Assembly (NCBI GenBank): GCA_020848905.1
Contig: JADLHG010000043.1
Location: forward strand, 46,760-110,759
Direction: 5' to 3'
Length of the DNA: 64,000 nucleotides
Origin: Deltaproteobacteria bacterium
GTDB lineage: Bacteria; Myxococcota_A; Polyangia; GCA-2747355; JADLHG01
Part shown: positions 29,183 through 38,059 of the stretch, piece after piece
Numbering within the stretch: the first letter of the stretch is position 1
How the letters are laid out: each line of letters begins with the position of its first letter
Translations under genes and position numbers: made by a program
Notes under the pieces: model-generated
Seen by the model: only the letters and a program-made list of their open reading frames with translations
Databases searched by the model: none
What the model was told of the DNA's origin: nothing

Positions 29183-29980
29183 CTACCAGCCGACCTCGGC
29201 GAGAAAAGCGAGCAGCTCCTCGGCCACCAGCTCCGGGGCTTCCAGCGTGCAGAGATGCCCCGTGCGCGGCAGGAGGTGCACGCGCGCCCCGGGGAGGCTG
29301 CGGCCGATGCGCGTGGCCCGCGAGATGGGCGTGGTGAGGTCCTCGTCGCCGACGAGCACGAGGCTCGGACAGCGGAGCTCGCGGAGCCGGTCCCGGATCG
29401 AACCGCGCTCCATCACCGCGCGCACCGCGTGGTAGAGGCCCGTGCGTTCGTGTTCGCGCGTCTGCTGGGCCTGGAGCGCGGCGATTTCGGGGCGCTCGCG
29501 CAGCGCGGTGCGGCCGAACATGAGGCGCCGGATCGGAAGCTCGAAGAGCGAGGTGCTCCCCACGACGCGGAAGATCTCGGCCATGGCGCGGTACTTGAGC
29601 CGCTCGCGCGGGCGCTCGGCATCGGCCGAAGTAGACAGCAGCAGCAAGGCGGCCACGCGTTCTGGCGCCCTGAGCGCGAGGCGCATGGCCGTCATGCCGC
29701 CCATCGAGAGCCCCGCCACGGCCGCGCGCTCGAGCCCCTCGGCGTCGAGGATCGCCAGGCAGTCGTCGGCCAGATCCTCGAGCGAGAAGGGGGAAGGAGC
29801 GGTCGAGCCGCGGTGGCCGCGCAGGTCCACGTTGATCACGCGATAGCGCGAGGCCAGCGCCGGCAGGAGCGGCGCCCACAGCCGCCCGTCGGTGAGCAGG
29901 CCGTGCGTGAGGAGCAGCGGGGGACCCTCGCCGAGCAGGTCGTAGCGCACGCGCGCGCCGCCGCGTTCGATGGTGGCCAT
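29183..29980 (-). CDS. Alpha/beta-hydrolase fold enzyme, 265 aa
   Basis: The fold signature is complete: oxyanion region THGLLTDGRLW, nucleophile Ser92 in GLSMGG, acid Asp214 in GDEDLTTP and His242 in RTGHLCTLE. Overall it resembles the 3-oxoadipate enol-lactonase/haloperoxidase-like branch, which includes many broad esterases, so a precise substrate cannot be given. It is predicted to be cytoplasmic, without a signal peptide. The ATG follows a GGAGAAAGGG site. The neighbouring DUF2252 gene starts 182 bp downstream; the DUF349 gene is divergent. Confidence 0.85.
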   Translation of the reverse strand: MATIERGGARVRYDLLGEGPPLLLTHGLLTDGRLWAPLLPALASRYRVINVDLRGHRGSTAPSPFSLEDLADDCLAILDAEGLERAAVAGLSMGGMTAMRLALRAPERVAALLLLSTSADAERPRERLKYRAMAEIFRVVGSTSLFELPIRRLMFGRTALRERPEIAALQAQQTREHERTGLYHAVRAVMERGSIRDRLRELRCPSLVLVGDEDLTTPISRATRIGRSLPGARVHLLPRTGHLCTLEAPELVAEELLAFLAEVGW

Positions 29981-30127
29981 GGCGTATCCCTTTCTCCGCA
30001 GCAGGCGGCGGACCTCGGACGCCGGGCACAGTACGCCAGGCTGCGCCGTCGGAGAAGCGCCTCGCGCAACTTGCCCGTTGCAGGTGTGCGGGGCAATGCA
30101 TACAGTCCGCCGCCTGGAGAGCTAACC

Positions 30128-32974
30128 ATGGGTTTCATCGATCTCTTTCGCCCGAAGTGGAAGCACAGCGACGCCACGGTGCGCGCGCAGGCCGTGCGGC
30201 AGCTCGAGACCGAGCAGTCGGACACGCTGGCCAACGTGCTGCGCAGCGACCCCGACCCGGCCGTGCGCCGCATCGCGCTCAAGAAGGTGCAGGACGCGAG
30301 CCTCCTCGAGGTCGTGGCGCGCGAGGACCCCGAGCGGGAGCTGCGCGAGGAGGCTGCGGCGCGGCTCGGCACCATGATCGTCGCCGTCGCGACCAGCGAG
30401 GCCCCCGTCGACGAATGCCTGGCGGCGCTCGGCCGTGCGGTAGATCAGGCGGCCCTGGCGGAGGTGGCGAAGAACGCGCGGCACGAGGTGGTGCGGGCCG
30501 CTGCGCTCGACCGGCTCACCGACGGGCGCCTGCTCGCCGAGGTGGCACGGCAGGCGCGCGAGCCGGGGGTGCGCATGGCGGCGCTCCGGCGCGTTCAGGA
30601 CCCGGCCGTGCTGCGCTCCATCGTGCTGGCCGAGGAGAACAAGGAGACGGCCCTCGCGGCGCTCCAGCGGATCGAGGACCCCGCCCTCCTCGAGGAGGTG
30701 GTCAAGAAGACGAAGCTGAAGGCGGTGCGACGTCGAGCGCAGCAGCAGCTCGCGACGCTCAAGCCCGAGACGCCGGGGGCGGCGAAGCCCCGGGTCGATC
30801 CGCAGACGCAGCACCGGCAGCTACAGATCGTGCGCAAGGTCGAGGCGCTGGTCCGTTCGGCCGAGTCGCCGCGGGCCGCCGAGGAGCTGGTCGCCGCCGA
30901 GGCGGCGTGGGACGAGCTCGACGGGGAGCTGGACCTGGACCTGGCGCGGCGTTTTCTCGACGGGTGCAAGGCCTTCGCCCTGCGCAAGGCCGAGGCCCAG
31001 GCGCAGGCCGCCGAGCGCGCCAAGCGGGTGCAGGCGCTCCAGAGCACGCTCCAGGCCCGCCAGGCGCTGCTCGACGAGGCCGAGAAGCTCTCCGGCGAGG
31101 AGGCCGCGGCGCAGGTCGAGGAGCTGCGAGCGAGGTGGGCGGCGCTGCCGGCCGGCGGCGAGGCGGAGCTCTCGCAGCGGTTCCAGCGGGCCTGCGAGGC
31201 GGCGGTCCAGCGGGTGGAGCGCGCGGAGCGTGCGGAGCGGCCGGAGCGGGCCGAGCGGGCCGAGCGGGCGCCGGCGCCCCCGCCGAAGCAGGTCAACCTC
31301 GCGGAGCTCTGCGAGCAGGCCGAGGCGCTCCTCGACGAACCGCGCCTGCAGGTGGCGCGGCGCAAGCTCGAGGGGCTGCGCAGGAGCTTCCGCTCGCCGG
31401 GGGGTGCGGCCGAGGGGGACGAGGCGCTCGTGGCGCGCTTCGAGCAGGTCGTGGCGCGGCTCGACGAGCGCGAGGCCGACGATCGGCGTCAGGCCGAGGA
31501 GGAGCGCCTCGAGAACCACCGTCGCCTCGAGGAGCTCTGTCGGCGGCTCGAGAAGTTCGTGACGAGCGGCGACCTGCGCGCGGTGGAGCGCGGGATGCGC
31601 GACGCGCAGCAGGGCGAGCGGAACATGGGCCCGATGCCGAACCGCGACGACGAGCAGGGCTTTCGCCAGCGGCTCGCCGAGCTCAGGCAGAAGCTCTATG
31701 GCCGCTTGCAGGAGCTGAAGCAGGCCGACGAATGGAAGCGCTGGTCCAACTTGCCGCGGCTCGAGGCGCTGGCGCAGGGGGCCGAGGACCTGCTCAAGGT
31801 GGAGGACGTGGCGCTGGTGGCGGAGGGGCTGCGCGAGCTGCAGAACGCGTGGAAGGCGGCGGGCGCGCCGCCCAAGGAGAAGGGGGAGGCCCTCTGGCAG
31901 CGCTTCAAGGCGGCTACCGATCAGCTCAACGAGCGGGCCAAGGTCTACTTCGCCGAGCAGAAGGAGCAGCGCGCGGGCAACGTCCAGAAGAAGGAGGAGC
32001 TCTGCGCGAAGGCCGAGGAGCTGGCGAAGTCCGAGGACTGGAACGCGACCGCCGAGGCGCTCAAGCAGCTGCAGGCCGAGTGGAAGGCGGTGGGGCCCGT
32101 GCCGCGGGCGCAGTCGGATGCGCTCTGGACGCGCTTCCGCGCCGCGTGCGACGCCTTCTTCGAGAAGCGCAAGGCGCAGCTCGAGGAGCAGGACCAGGGG
32201 CGGCTCGACAACCTGAAGCAGAAGGAGGCGCTCTGCGAGAAGGCGGAGGCGCTGGCCGACTCGACCGAGTGGGGGCCGACGTCGCAGGCGCTCAAGGGCC
32301 TCCAGGCCCAGTGGAAGAAGATCGGCGCGGTGCCGCGCTCGCAGGCCGAGCCGATCTGGCGGCGCTTCCGCGGCGCGTGCGATCGCTTCTTCGACCGGCG
32401 CAAGGCGCAGCTCGAGGAGCAGGCCGCGGGCAAGCGCGGCGAGCGCGAGGCGCTCTGCGGCCGGCTCGAGGCGCTCGGGCAGCCGGCGGAGGGGGCGGAG
32501 CTCGAGGCGGCGGCTCTGCTGGCGCAGGCGCTCGAGGTCTACGCGGCGTGGAAGAAGCTCGGCGACGACGGCGAGACGGCGGCGCTCGAGCGGCGCTTCG
32601 GGCAGGCGCTGAGCGCGCTGCTCGAGGCGCACCTGGAGGTCTTCAAGGGGAGCGAGCTGGATCCGCAGGCCAGCCTGCCGCGGCGCGAGAAGATCTGTCA
32701 GCGCCTCGAGGAGCTGGTGAGCGCGCAGGTCTCGTCCGGCCCGGAGGCGTCGGGCGCGGCGTCGGTGGAGCAGATGGCCGACAAGCTGCGCGAGGCGCTC
32801 GCGGCCAACGCCATGCGTTCCAGCCTCGAGGTCGCGAACCGCGAGGCGACGGCCGAGGAGCTCGAGCGGCTCAAGAACACCTGGGTGAAGCTCGGTCCGA
32901 TCGTGGGCCCCGAGGCGCGTTCACTCGCCGACCGCTTCGAGCGGGCCTGCGCGCAGCTCAACCAGCCGTCGTAG
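30128..32974 (+). CDS. HEAT-like/DUF349 repeat coiled-coil protein, 948 aa
   Basis: The first ~220 residues are short helical HEAT-like repeats (for example DPDPAVRRIALKKVQDASLL and LRSIVLAEENKETALAALQRI). Residues about 220-520 are charged coiled coil including a RAE/RPE tandem run at nucleotides 31218-31270. At least three DUF349 repeats follow at about 535-600, 638-691 and 712-766, each with a W...G..P...LW.RF pattern. DUF349 proteins are cytoplasmic and of unknown role; some are linked to envelope stress or ribosome-related functions. GGAGAG precedes the ATG. The 3' end overlaps the Lgt-like gene by 17 bases. Long Glu/Arg-rich composition is family-typical. Confidence 0.85.
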   Translation: MGFIDLFRPKWKHSDATVRAQAVRQLETEQSDTLANVLRSDPDPAVRRIALKKVQDASLLEVVAREDPERELREEAAARLGTMIVAVATSEAPVDECLAALGRAVDQAALAEVAKNARHEVVRAAALDRLTDGRLLAEVARQAREPGVRMAALRRVQDPAVLRSIVLAEENKETALAALQRIEDPALLEEVVKKTKLKAVRRRAQQQLATLKPETPGAAKPRVDPQTQHRQLQIVRKVEALVRSAESPRAAEELVAAEAAWDELDGELDLDLARRFLDGCKAFALRKAEAQAQAAERAKRVQALQSTLQARQALLDEAEKLSGEEAAAQVEELRARWAALPAGGEAELSQRFQRACEAAVQRVERAERAERPERAERAERAPAPPPKQVNLAELCEQAEALLDEPRLQVARRKLEGLRRSFRSPGGAAEGDEALVARFEQVVARLDEREADDRRQAEEERLENHRRLEELCRRLEKFVTSGDLRAVERGMRDAQQGERNMGPMPNRDDEQGFRQRLAELRQKLYGRLQELKQADEWKRWSNLPRLEALAQGAEDLLKVEDVALVAEGLRELQNAWKAAGAPPKEKGEALWQRFKAATDQLNERAKVYFAEQKEQRAGNVQKKEELCAKAEELAKSEDWNATAEALKQLQAEWKAVGPVPRAQSDALWTRFRAACDAFFEKRKAQLEEQDQGRLDNLKQKEALCEKAEALADSTEWGPTSQALKGLQAQWKKIGAVPRSQAEPIWRRFRGACDRFFDRRKAQLEEQAAGKRGEREALCGRLEALGQPAEGAELEAAALLAQALEVYAAWKKLGDDGETAALERRFGQALSALLEAHLEVFKGSELDPQASLPRREKICQRLEELVSAQVSSGPEASGAASVEQMADKLREALAANAMRSSLEVANREATAEELERLKNTWVKLGPIVGPEARSLADRFERACAQLNQPS

Positions 32975-33761
32975 AGCTCTCCGCCGCCGGCAGCCCCGGC
33001 GCGTCCCCCCGCCGTCTCAGTCTGACCCCGTAGGCCACGAGCAAGACCGCGAAGCCCAGGATCCCGACGGCGAAGTACTGCCCCGGGGTCAGGCCGCCGT
33101 AGCGCACGTCCGCCGTGCGCAGGTAGTCGAAGAGGAACCGGACCGGCGCGTAGAGCGCGAGGATCAGCGCCGGGTGGAAGCCGTGGAAGGGGCGCACGTG
33201 GCGCAGGCCGTAGAGCAGCGCGGTGAGCACGAGCGTGAAGAGGAGCTCGTAGAGGCCGAGGTCGTGGCGGGGGACGGCGCCGCACGCCACGCCGAGGACG
33301 AAGCGGGTGGGCAGCCCCGGGTGGTCGTGCACGGCGGTGCAGCCCATGCGACCGAAGACCCAGCCGGGGACGAGGCCGAAGATGATCGCGTCCGCGTACT
33401 TCAAGAGCGAGACGCGGTGCCGGATGACGAAGAAGTAGTACGCCCCGAGGATCCCGCCGAGAAAGCCGCCGAAGGAGGAGAGCCCGCTCCAGACGGCGAG
33501 CAGCACGAGCGGGTTCTCGCGGATGCGGTGCGGGAAGTAGAAGATCACCGACACGAGATGCGCCACGACGAAGCCGGTGGCCGCGGTCCAGTACATACCG
33601 TCGGCGCAGAGCTCCGCGTCGAGTCCCGTCAGGCGCGCGCGGCGCTTGCCGAGGTGGTAGCCCACCACGACGCCGATCAGCACCAGGATGCCGAAGGGCT
33701 CGATGGGGAGCAGGCCGAAGAGCGGCTTGAAGTGCAGGTGGTCGCGGAGGCAGGGGAGCAT
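32958..33761 (-). CDS. Lgt-family (prolipoprotein diacylglyceryl transferase-like) membrane protein, 267 aa
   Basis: At least six hydrophobic segments follow the Lgt topology, and GWVFGRMGCTAVHDHPG and HDLGLYELLF align with the family's GRIGN and LYE motifs. The Arg of the GR motif and the LYE are present, but the Asn that follows in canonical Lgt is Cys, and the HGG motif region reads SSFGG. It may therefore be a paralogue with altered activity and not the housekeeping enzyme. The 3' end overlaps the convergent DUF349 gene by 17 bases. No ribosome site is clear; the ATG at 33761 begins the first hydrophobic segment. Confidence 0.78.
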   Translation of the reverse strand: MLPCLRDHLHFKPLFGLLPIEPFGILVLIGVVVGYHLGKRRARLTGLDAELCADGMYWTAATGFVVAHLVSVIFYFPHRIRENPLVLLAVWSGLSSFGGFLGGILGAYYFFVIRHRVSLLKYADAIIFGLVPGWVFGRMGCTAVHDHPGLPTRFVLGVACGAVPRHDLGLYELLFTLVLTALLYGLRHVRPFHGFHPALILALYAPVRFLFDYLRTADVRYGGLTPGQYFAVGILGFAVLLVAYGVRLRRRGDAPGLPAAESSTTAG

Positions 33762-33819
33762 GATCGAACGATAGGTTACGCGCGGCGGCGGGCGCCGAAA
33801 AGTCTCGAGTGGTGCGAGC

Positions 33820-35292
33820 TCAGTAGATACCCGGCAGCGCCGTGGGCGTGGCCCGCGCGATCTGCCGCAGGACCTCTTCGGGGAGCACACGCTCGAGCAC
33901 GGCCTTGGGCACCGCCACGCTATCCACCGCCTCGTCGAAGTAGTCGCGCGACATGATCAGGTGACCGCCGCGCGGCATCTCGGGTCCCCAGCTGTTGTCG
34001 ACCTTGAACCACTGGCGGCCCCGGCGGTCGTTGCCGAAGCCCGAGAGCGTCATGGCGTGGTTCGAGGTCGCGAGGCCCGCGTCGAAGCGCGCGCCCTTCT
34101 GCAGGGCGAAGAAGGGGACGAGGTGCTGCAGGGCCCGGTAGTCGAAGGCGTGCGGGTCCATCAGCCCGAGCGCGCCCTCGGGAGCGTCCTCCTGGGGGCC
34201 GACCATGAAGGGATTGGACTCGGCGAAGGCGGTGGTGAACCAGACGGCGAAGCCCTGGCGCAGGGTCTCTTCGACGGCTCGGCGCATGTAGCGCGTCTCG
34301 ACGTTGGTCAGGGTGAAGTCGGGCTCGCCGATGCTTCCTTTCACCTTGTAGCGGCGGTTCCATTCCGCGCCGCGCAAGGGGAGGCTCGAGAGGAGCACCC
34401 ACTCCGTCGGGCTCGCGGGCCTGACGACCTCCTCGTAGTAGCGCGCCGGGGTGTACTCGCGCCCCTCGTGGCGGAAGGTGGCGGGAGGGGCGCCGAGCAT
34501 GCCGTTCAGGAGCTGCACGAGCAGCTCGCGGTGGCGACGGTAGACGACTTCCTTGTTCTCGGCGCCGCGTGCCTCGTCGAAGGCCAGCTGCGCGGTGGTC
34601 ATGAGCGCCTTGAAGTCCGCGATGAAGCCGTCCGAGTTGCGGGCGTCCCAGGTGGTGGGCATGGCGCGCTCGGGCGCGGCCCCGTGTCGCTCCATCAGAA
34701 CCCGCGCCGTGTCGAAGTAGCCTCCGTCGCTGAAGTCCTCGAGCTCGACGTCGAGCGGCTCGCGACTCGCGCTGATCTTCTTCAGGGCGGCCTCTCCGCG
34801 CGAGAGCCAGGCGTGGTAGTTGAGGTAGGTCTCGCTGAGGTCGGCTTGGCGCAGGTCCTGCTTCACCATGCCGCTCTCCTTCACCGCGTGGAAGGAGAAG
34901 AGCCAGCAGAGGCCGGCGGCCTCCTGGTCGCGCACGTGCTCCGGCCCCGTGCGCTCGCGCGGGATCTCCACCTCGAACTGCGGGTCGATGCCCTGCCACT
35001 GGGCGTACTTCAGGCAGAGCGCGAGCTGCTTCTTGCCGAACTTGTGCAAGAGGCGGAGCTGGTTCGTGCGGCTCAGGCGGGGGAAGCGCTCGGCGAGCTC
35101 GTGGGTGGCGAGGTGGGCCACGTCGCCGCGCAGGAGGTTCGTGAGCCAGCGGTCCTCGGCGCCACGCTCCGTGGCGGCGCGCGTGGCCCTCGGTCTGACG
35201 CGCAGACCGCGCCCGAGGGCCGGTGTCGCCGCGCCGAAGGCGCAGAGGAAGAGCAGCGCGAGCCGAAGCCGCGGCAGCGAGGTCACCATCAT
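33820..35292 (-). CDS. Exported papain-like (C1B/bleomycin-hydrolase-type) cysteine peptidase, 490 aa
   Basis: The catalytic set is visible: oxyanion Gln123 and nucleophile Cys129 in RDQEAAGLCWLFSF, His412 in TSNHAMTLSGFG and Asn433 in VDNSWG. The length and the helical insertions between Cys and His (YLNYHAWLSR, ATFRHEGREYTPARYYEEV) fit C1B aminopeptidases. These normally act in the cytoplasm, yet residues 1-28 here are a good signal peptide. GGAGG precedes the tandem ATGATG at 35292/35289; either could be used. A periplasmic or extracellular role is inferred. The substrate is unknown. Confidence 0.82.
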   Translation of the reverse strand: MMVTSLPRLRLALLFLCAFGAATPALGRGLRVRPRATRAATERGAEDRWLTNLLRGDVAHLATHELAERFPRLSRTNQLRLLHKFGKKQLALCLKYAQWQGIDPQFEVEIPRERTGPEHVRDQEAAGLCWLFSFHAVKESGMVKQDLRQADLSETYLNYHAWLSRGEAALKKISASREPLDVELEDFSDGGYFDTARVLMERHGAAPERAMPTTWDARNSDGFIADFKALMTTAQLAFDEARGAENKEVVYRRHRELLVQLLNGMLGAPPATFRHEGREYTPARYYEEVVRPASPTEWVLLSSLPLRGAEWNRRYKVKGSIGEPDFTLTNVETRYMRRAVEETLRQGFAVWFTTAFAESNPFMVGPQEDAPEGALGLMDPHAFDYRALQHLVPFFALQKGARFDAGLATSNHAMTLSGFGNDRRGRQWFKVDNSWGPEMPRGGHLIMSRDYFDEAVDSVAVPKAVLERVLPEEVLRQIARATPTALPGIY

Positions 35293-35592
35293 CCGCTCGC
35301 CTCCTTCATCGGGGACGCGGGTCGAGCGCGAACCCGTCGCAACGCATACAAAGGTCCGAGCTAAGGAGAGCAACGTGCGTGCCGCGAGGCCCGTGCTCGG
35401 GCGCTCCGGCTAGTCGCGCGAGATCCGGAAGCTCTCTGGTCGTCGCCGCGTCGCGCGTCGCCACGGCCCGCGCCGGAAACCGTCGAGAGGCCCCACGAGA
35501 TGGCCGAGATCCGACGAGCGCATGGCCGGCGAGAATCGGTCGAAATCGCTGCGATGGGGTACTAATATGGCGCGGCAGAAGCGAGGGACCTC
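35293..35592. other. 300-bp divergent intergenic region
   Basis: The region separates the peptidase (-) from the EF-P gene (+). Apart from the promoter-like pair at 35540-35568, no gene or strong repeat is visible. Confidence 0.4.
35540..35568 (+). promoter_or_regulatory. Candidate sigma70-type promoter for the EF-P gene
   Basis: TCGAAA (35540-35545) and TAATAT (35563-35568) are 17 bases apart, each matching four of six consensus positions, and lie 24 bp before the ATG at 35593. Evidence is sequence match only. Confidence 0.3.
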
Positions 35593-36162
35593 ATGGCCAC
35601 GACCAGCGATCTGAAGAAGGGGATGCTCATCGAGCTCGACGGCGATCCGTACGTGGTCGTCGACACCACCACGCAGACGCCGTCGGCGCGCGGGGCGGCG
35701 ACGCTGATCAAGGCCAAGCTCCGCAACGTGCGTACGAAGCAGCTCCTGGCGCAGACCTTCAAGGCGGGAGAGCGCGTGAAGGCGCCGGACTTCGAGGTGC
35801 GGCCCTGCCAGTACCTCTACGACGAGCGCGGCGAGGTCTACTACTTCATGGACACGGAGACCTTCGACCAGCATCCGGTCGCGCGGGAGGTGATCGAGCG
35901 GGAGCTCAACTTCCTGCGGCCGAACGACACGGTGCGCGCCCAGTTCTTCGAGGGAGAGTGCCTCGGCATCGAGGTGCCGGCGACCGTGGTGCTGGAGGTC
36001 ACCGCGTGCGACCCCGGGTTCAAGGGGGACACGGCCACCCACGCCACCAAGTCGGCCACCCTCGAGACGGGTCTCGTGGTGGAGGTGCCCCTGTTCGTGG
36101 AGGTGGGGGACCGGCTGGTGGTGGACACCCGCGAGTCCCGCTACGTTCGACGCGCCGCGTGA
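35593..36162 (+). CDS. efpL: Elongation factor P family protein, EfpL/YeiP-type
   Basis: The three-domain EF-P layout is intact: an N-terminal KOW-like domain, then two OB domains ending in ATLETGLVVEVPLFVEVGD and ESRYVRRAA. EF-P relieves ribosome stalling at polyproline. The tip of loop I reads TPSARGAATLIKAKLRN, which matches the SPTARGAATLYK loop of YeiP/EfpL and not the PGKGQA loop of E. coli EF-P that carries modified Lys34; an Arg stands where Lys would be modified. I therefore assign the EfpL branch, with some doubt because deltaproteobacterial EF-Ps vary. Length 189 aa is normal. GAGGGA precedes the ATG. Confidence 0.85.
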   Translation: MATTSDLKKGMLIELDGDPYVVVDTTTQTPSARGAATLIKAKLRNVRTKQLLAQTFKAGERVKAPDFEVRPCQYLYDERGEVYYFMDTETFDQHPVAREVIERELNFLRPNDTVRAQFFEGECLGIEVPATVVLEVTACDPGFKGDTATHATKSATLETGLVVEVPLFVEVGDRLVVDTRESRYVRRAA

Positions 36163-36371
36163 GGCGCGCTCCGCCGATCCGCTGAGATCCAGAGACCCCA
36201 CCGAGTGCAATCGAAGTGGCCAGGGACCTCTCCGGCCCTCGCGGACGCCTCGGTCAGCTGCAAAGCCTCAACCCGGCGTAACTGCAGCGGCGTCGGGCCG
36301 GTTGGGCCGTGGCAAGGATATTGCTCATGATCCGCGGTGGCCGACGAACCGGCCGAGCCAGGATCTTGCGC

Positions 36372-36665
36372 ATGAATGCTCCACACCAGAAGTCGCGTCA
36401 CGCGGGGGTCGGGGTGGTGCTCTTGGCGGTGCTCATCGGGCTGGCGCTCGTCGGAGCCGCCGCCGGGCTGGGCGCGTTCGTGATCTATCCGCTCGTCTAC
36501 TCGAGCCTCACGCCCGTGCTGAAATACGCGCTATACGTTATTTGCGCGCTTTTTGCGGCCGAGCTGGTGCGCCGCGGCGGCCGCTGGATTCACCATCAGG
36601 CGGAGCGTCGGGCCGCTCTGCTCCGGGCGAGCCTGGAGCAGAATAGCGTGGCGTCGCTCTTCTAG
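36372..36665 (+). CDS. Small two-helix membrane protein, 97 aa
   Basis: Two hydrophobic helices are visible, about residues 12-42 (VVLLAVLIGLALVGAAAG) and 50-68 (LKYALYVICALFAAELV), followed by a basic/His tail WIHHQAERRAALLRASLEQ. The function is not recognised. ATG codons at 36327 and 36372 and a GTG at 36309 are possible starts; I use 36372, just after the second of two near-identical 19-base repeats. It lies 42 bp before the exonuclease III gene, possibly co-transcribed. Confidence 0.5.
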   Translation: MNAPHQKSRHAGVGVVLLAVLIGLALVGAAAGLGAFVIYPLVYSSLTPVLKYALYVICALFAAELVRRGGRWIHHQAERRAALLRASLEQNSVASLF

Positions 36666-36707
36666 CGACGTCGCGGCGGCGGCGCGTTCCCGCCCTGCGA
36701 GCGCGTC

Positions 36708-37511
36708 ATGAAGATCGTCACCTGGAACGTGAATTCGGTGCGGCTCCGCCTCGAGCGGCTGCTCGCGCTGCTCGTGCGGCACGCGCCGGACGTGGTCTGC
36801 CTGCAGGAGCTGAAGGCCCAGGAGGCCGACTTCCCGCGGGGCCCCATCGAGGCGGCGGGGTTCCAGGCGGCGGTCTTCGGCCAGAAGACCTACAACGGCG
36901 TGGCGATCCTGGCGCGCCAGGCGATCGAGGAGGTCGAGCGCGGTTTTCCGGGGGACCCGCTCCCGGAGCAGGCGCGGGCCATCTCCGCCACGATCGGCGG
37001 GCTGCGCGTGGTGAACCTCTACGTGGTTAACGGGGAGAGCGTGGGGAGCGAGAAGTACGCGCTCAAGCTCCGGTGGCTCGCGGCGCTCGAGGCCTGGCTC
37101 CGCGGTCGGCCGCGTGCCGCGGACCCGCTGCTCCTCGTGGGCGATTTCAACATCGCGCCCGACGACCGGGACGTCTACGATCCGGAGCTCTGGCGGGGCC
37201 GCGTGCTCTGCTCGGAGGCCGAGCGGGCGGGGCTTCGGGCCCTGGAGGGGCTGGGGTTCGTGGATCTCCTCCGGGCCCGGACGGCCGAGCCGGGGATCTA
37301 CACCTGGTGGGACTATCGCGGCGGCGCGTTCGGGCGCGGTCTGGGGCTGCGCATCGACCTCGCTCTCGGGACGGCGCCGGTCGCGGCGCGCTGCACGGAG
37401 GTGGTGGTGGACCGGGACGAACGCAAGGAGTCGAGCGGGCCGGGCAAGCCGAGCGATCACGCGCCGCTGGTGGTGACGCTCGGGGCCTCGGGCCCGGAGG
37501 CGGGCTCGTGA
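36708..37511 (+). CDS. xth: Exodeoxyribonuclease III (AP endonuclease)
   Basis: The EEP-fold motifs are present: WNVNSVRLRLE with Asn7, LQELKA with metal-binding Glu34, LYVVNG, GDFNIAPDD with Asp/Asn, then the IDLAL and SDHAPL motifs with the catalytic Asp-His pair. The protein nicks DNA at abasic sites and removes 3' blocking groups. Its length of 267 aa fits the ExoA/XthA family. It overlaps the FHA gene by the GTGA start/stop, so the two are translationally coupled. The ribosome site is weak. Confidence 0.92.
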   Translation: MKIVTWNVNSVRLRLERLLALLVRHAPDVVCLQELKAQEADFPRGPIEAAGFQAAVFGQKTYNGVAILARQAIEEVERGFPGDPLPEQARAISATIGGLRVVNLYVVNGESVGSEKYALKLRWLAALEAWLRGRPRAADPLLLVGDFNIAPDDRDVYDPELWRGRVLCSEAERAGLRALEGLGFVDLLRARTAEPGIYTWWDYRGGAFGRGLGLRIDLALGTAPVAARCTEVVVDRDERKESSGPGKPSDHAPLVVTLGASGPEAGS

Positions 37512-38059
37512 GCGGGCCGCGCCTCACCCTCGTGTTCGAGGCGGCGGAGGGGATCGTGGACCGCCCGATCTCGGTCGATGGGCCGGAGCTGCGCGTGGGG
37601 CGCGCGGCGGAGTGCGAGCTGTCGCTGGCGGATTCGGGGGCCTCGCGCTTTCACGCCGTGTTGCGTCACGCGAGCGGGCATCTTTTCGTCGAGGACCTGG
37701 GCAGCGCGAACGGAACCTGGGTGAACGGGGTCATGGCGGGATCCGGGGCGCAGGCCCTGCGGGCGGGGGACGTGCTGCGCATCGGCGCGAGCTTGCTCGT
37801 GGTGACGGGGGAGGGGCCGGTGAAGGGCCCGGAGCAGATCCCGCGGTTGGCGCGGAGGCTCCTCGACGAGCTGGTCCCCGACGAGCCGCCGCCGAGGCTC
37901 AGCAGCGCCGCGCTCGAGCAGCTCCTCCTCTGCGGCTGGCTCGGAAACGAGGCCGCGCTGGCCCGCGTGATCCTCGCGGCCGTGGCCTGCTGCCGGGGTC
38001 GCGGTGGCCTCGAGCTCCAGCCCGAGGACCTCCCCCCCCTCGACGCCGACGACGCCTGA
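37508..38059 (+). CDS. FHA-domain protein, 183 aa
   Basis: Residues about 20-90 form a forkhead-associated domain: ELRVGRAAECELSL (with the conserved Gly-Arg), SRFHAVLRH (Ser-x-x-His) and FVEDLGSANGTWVNG (Asn-Gly). FHA domains bind phosphothreonine peptides. The C-terminal half is helical with LLLCGWLGNEAALARVILAAVACC and has no recognisable catalytic motif, so it may be an adaptor. The GTG start overlaps the exonuclease III stop. The associated kinase, if any, is elsewhere. Confidence 0.85.
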   Translation: MSGPRLTLVFEAAEGIVDRPISVDGPELRVGRAAECELSLADSGASRFHAVLRHASGHLFVEDLGSANGTWVNGVMAGSGAQALRAGDVLRIGASLLVVTGEGPVKGPEQIPRLARRLLDELVPDEPPPRLSSAALEQLLLCGWLGNEAALARVILAAVACCRGRGGLELQPEDLPPLDADDA

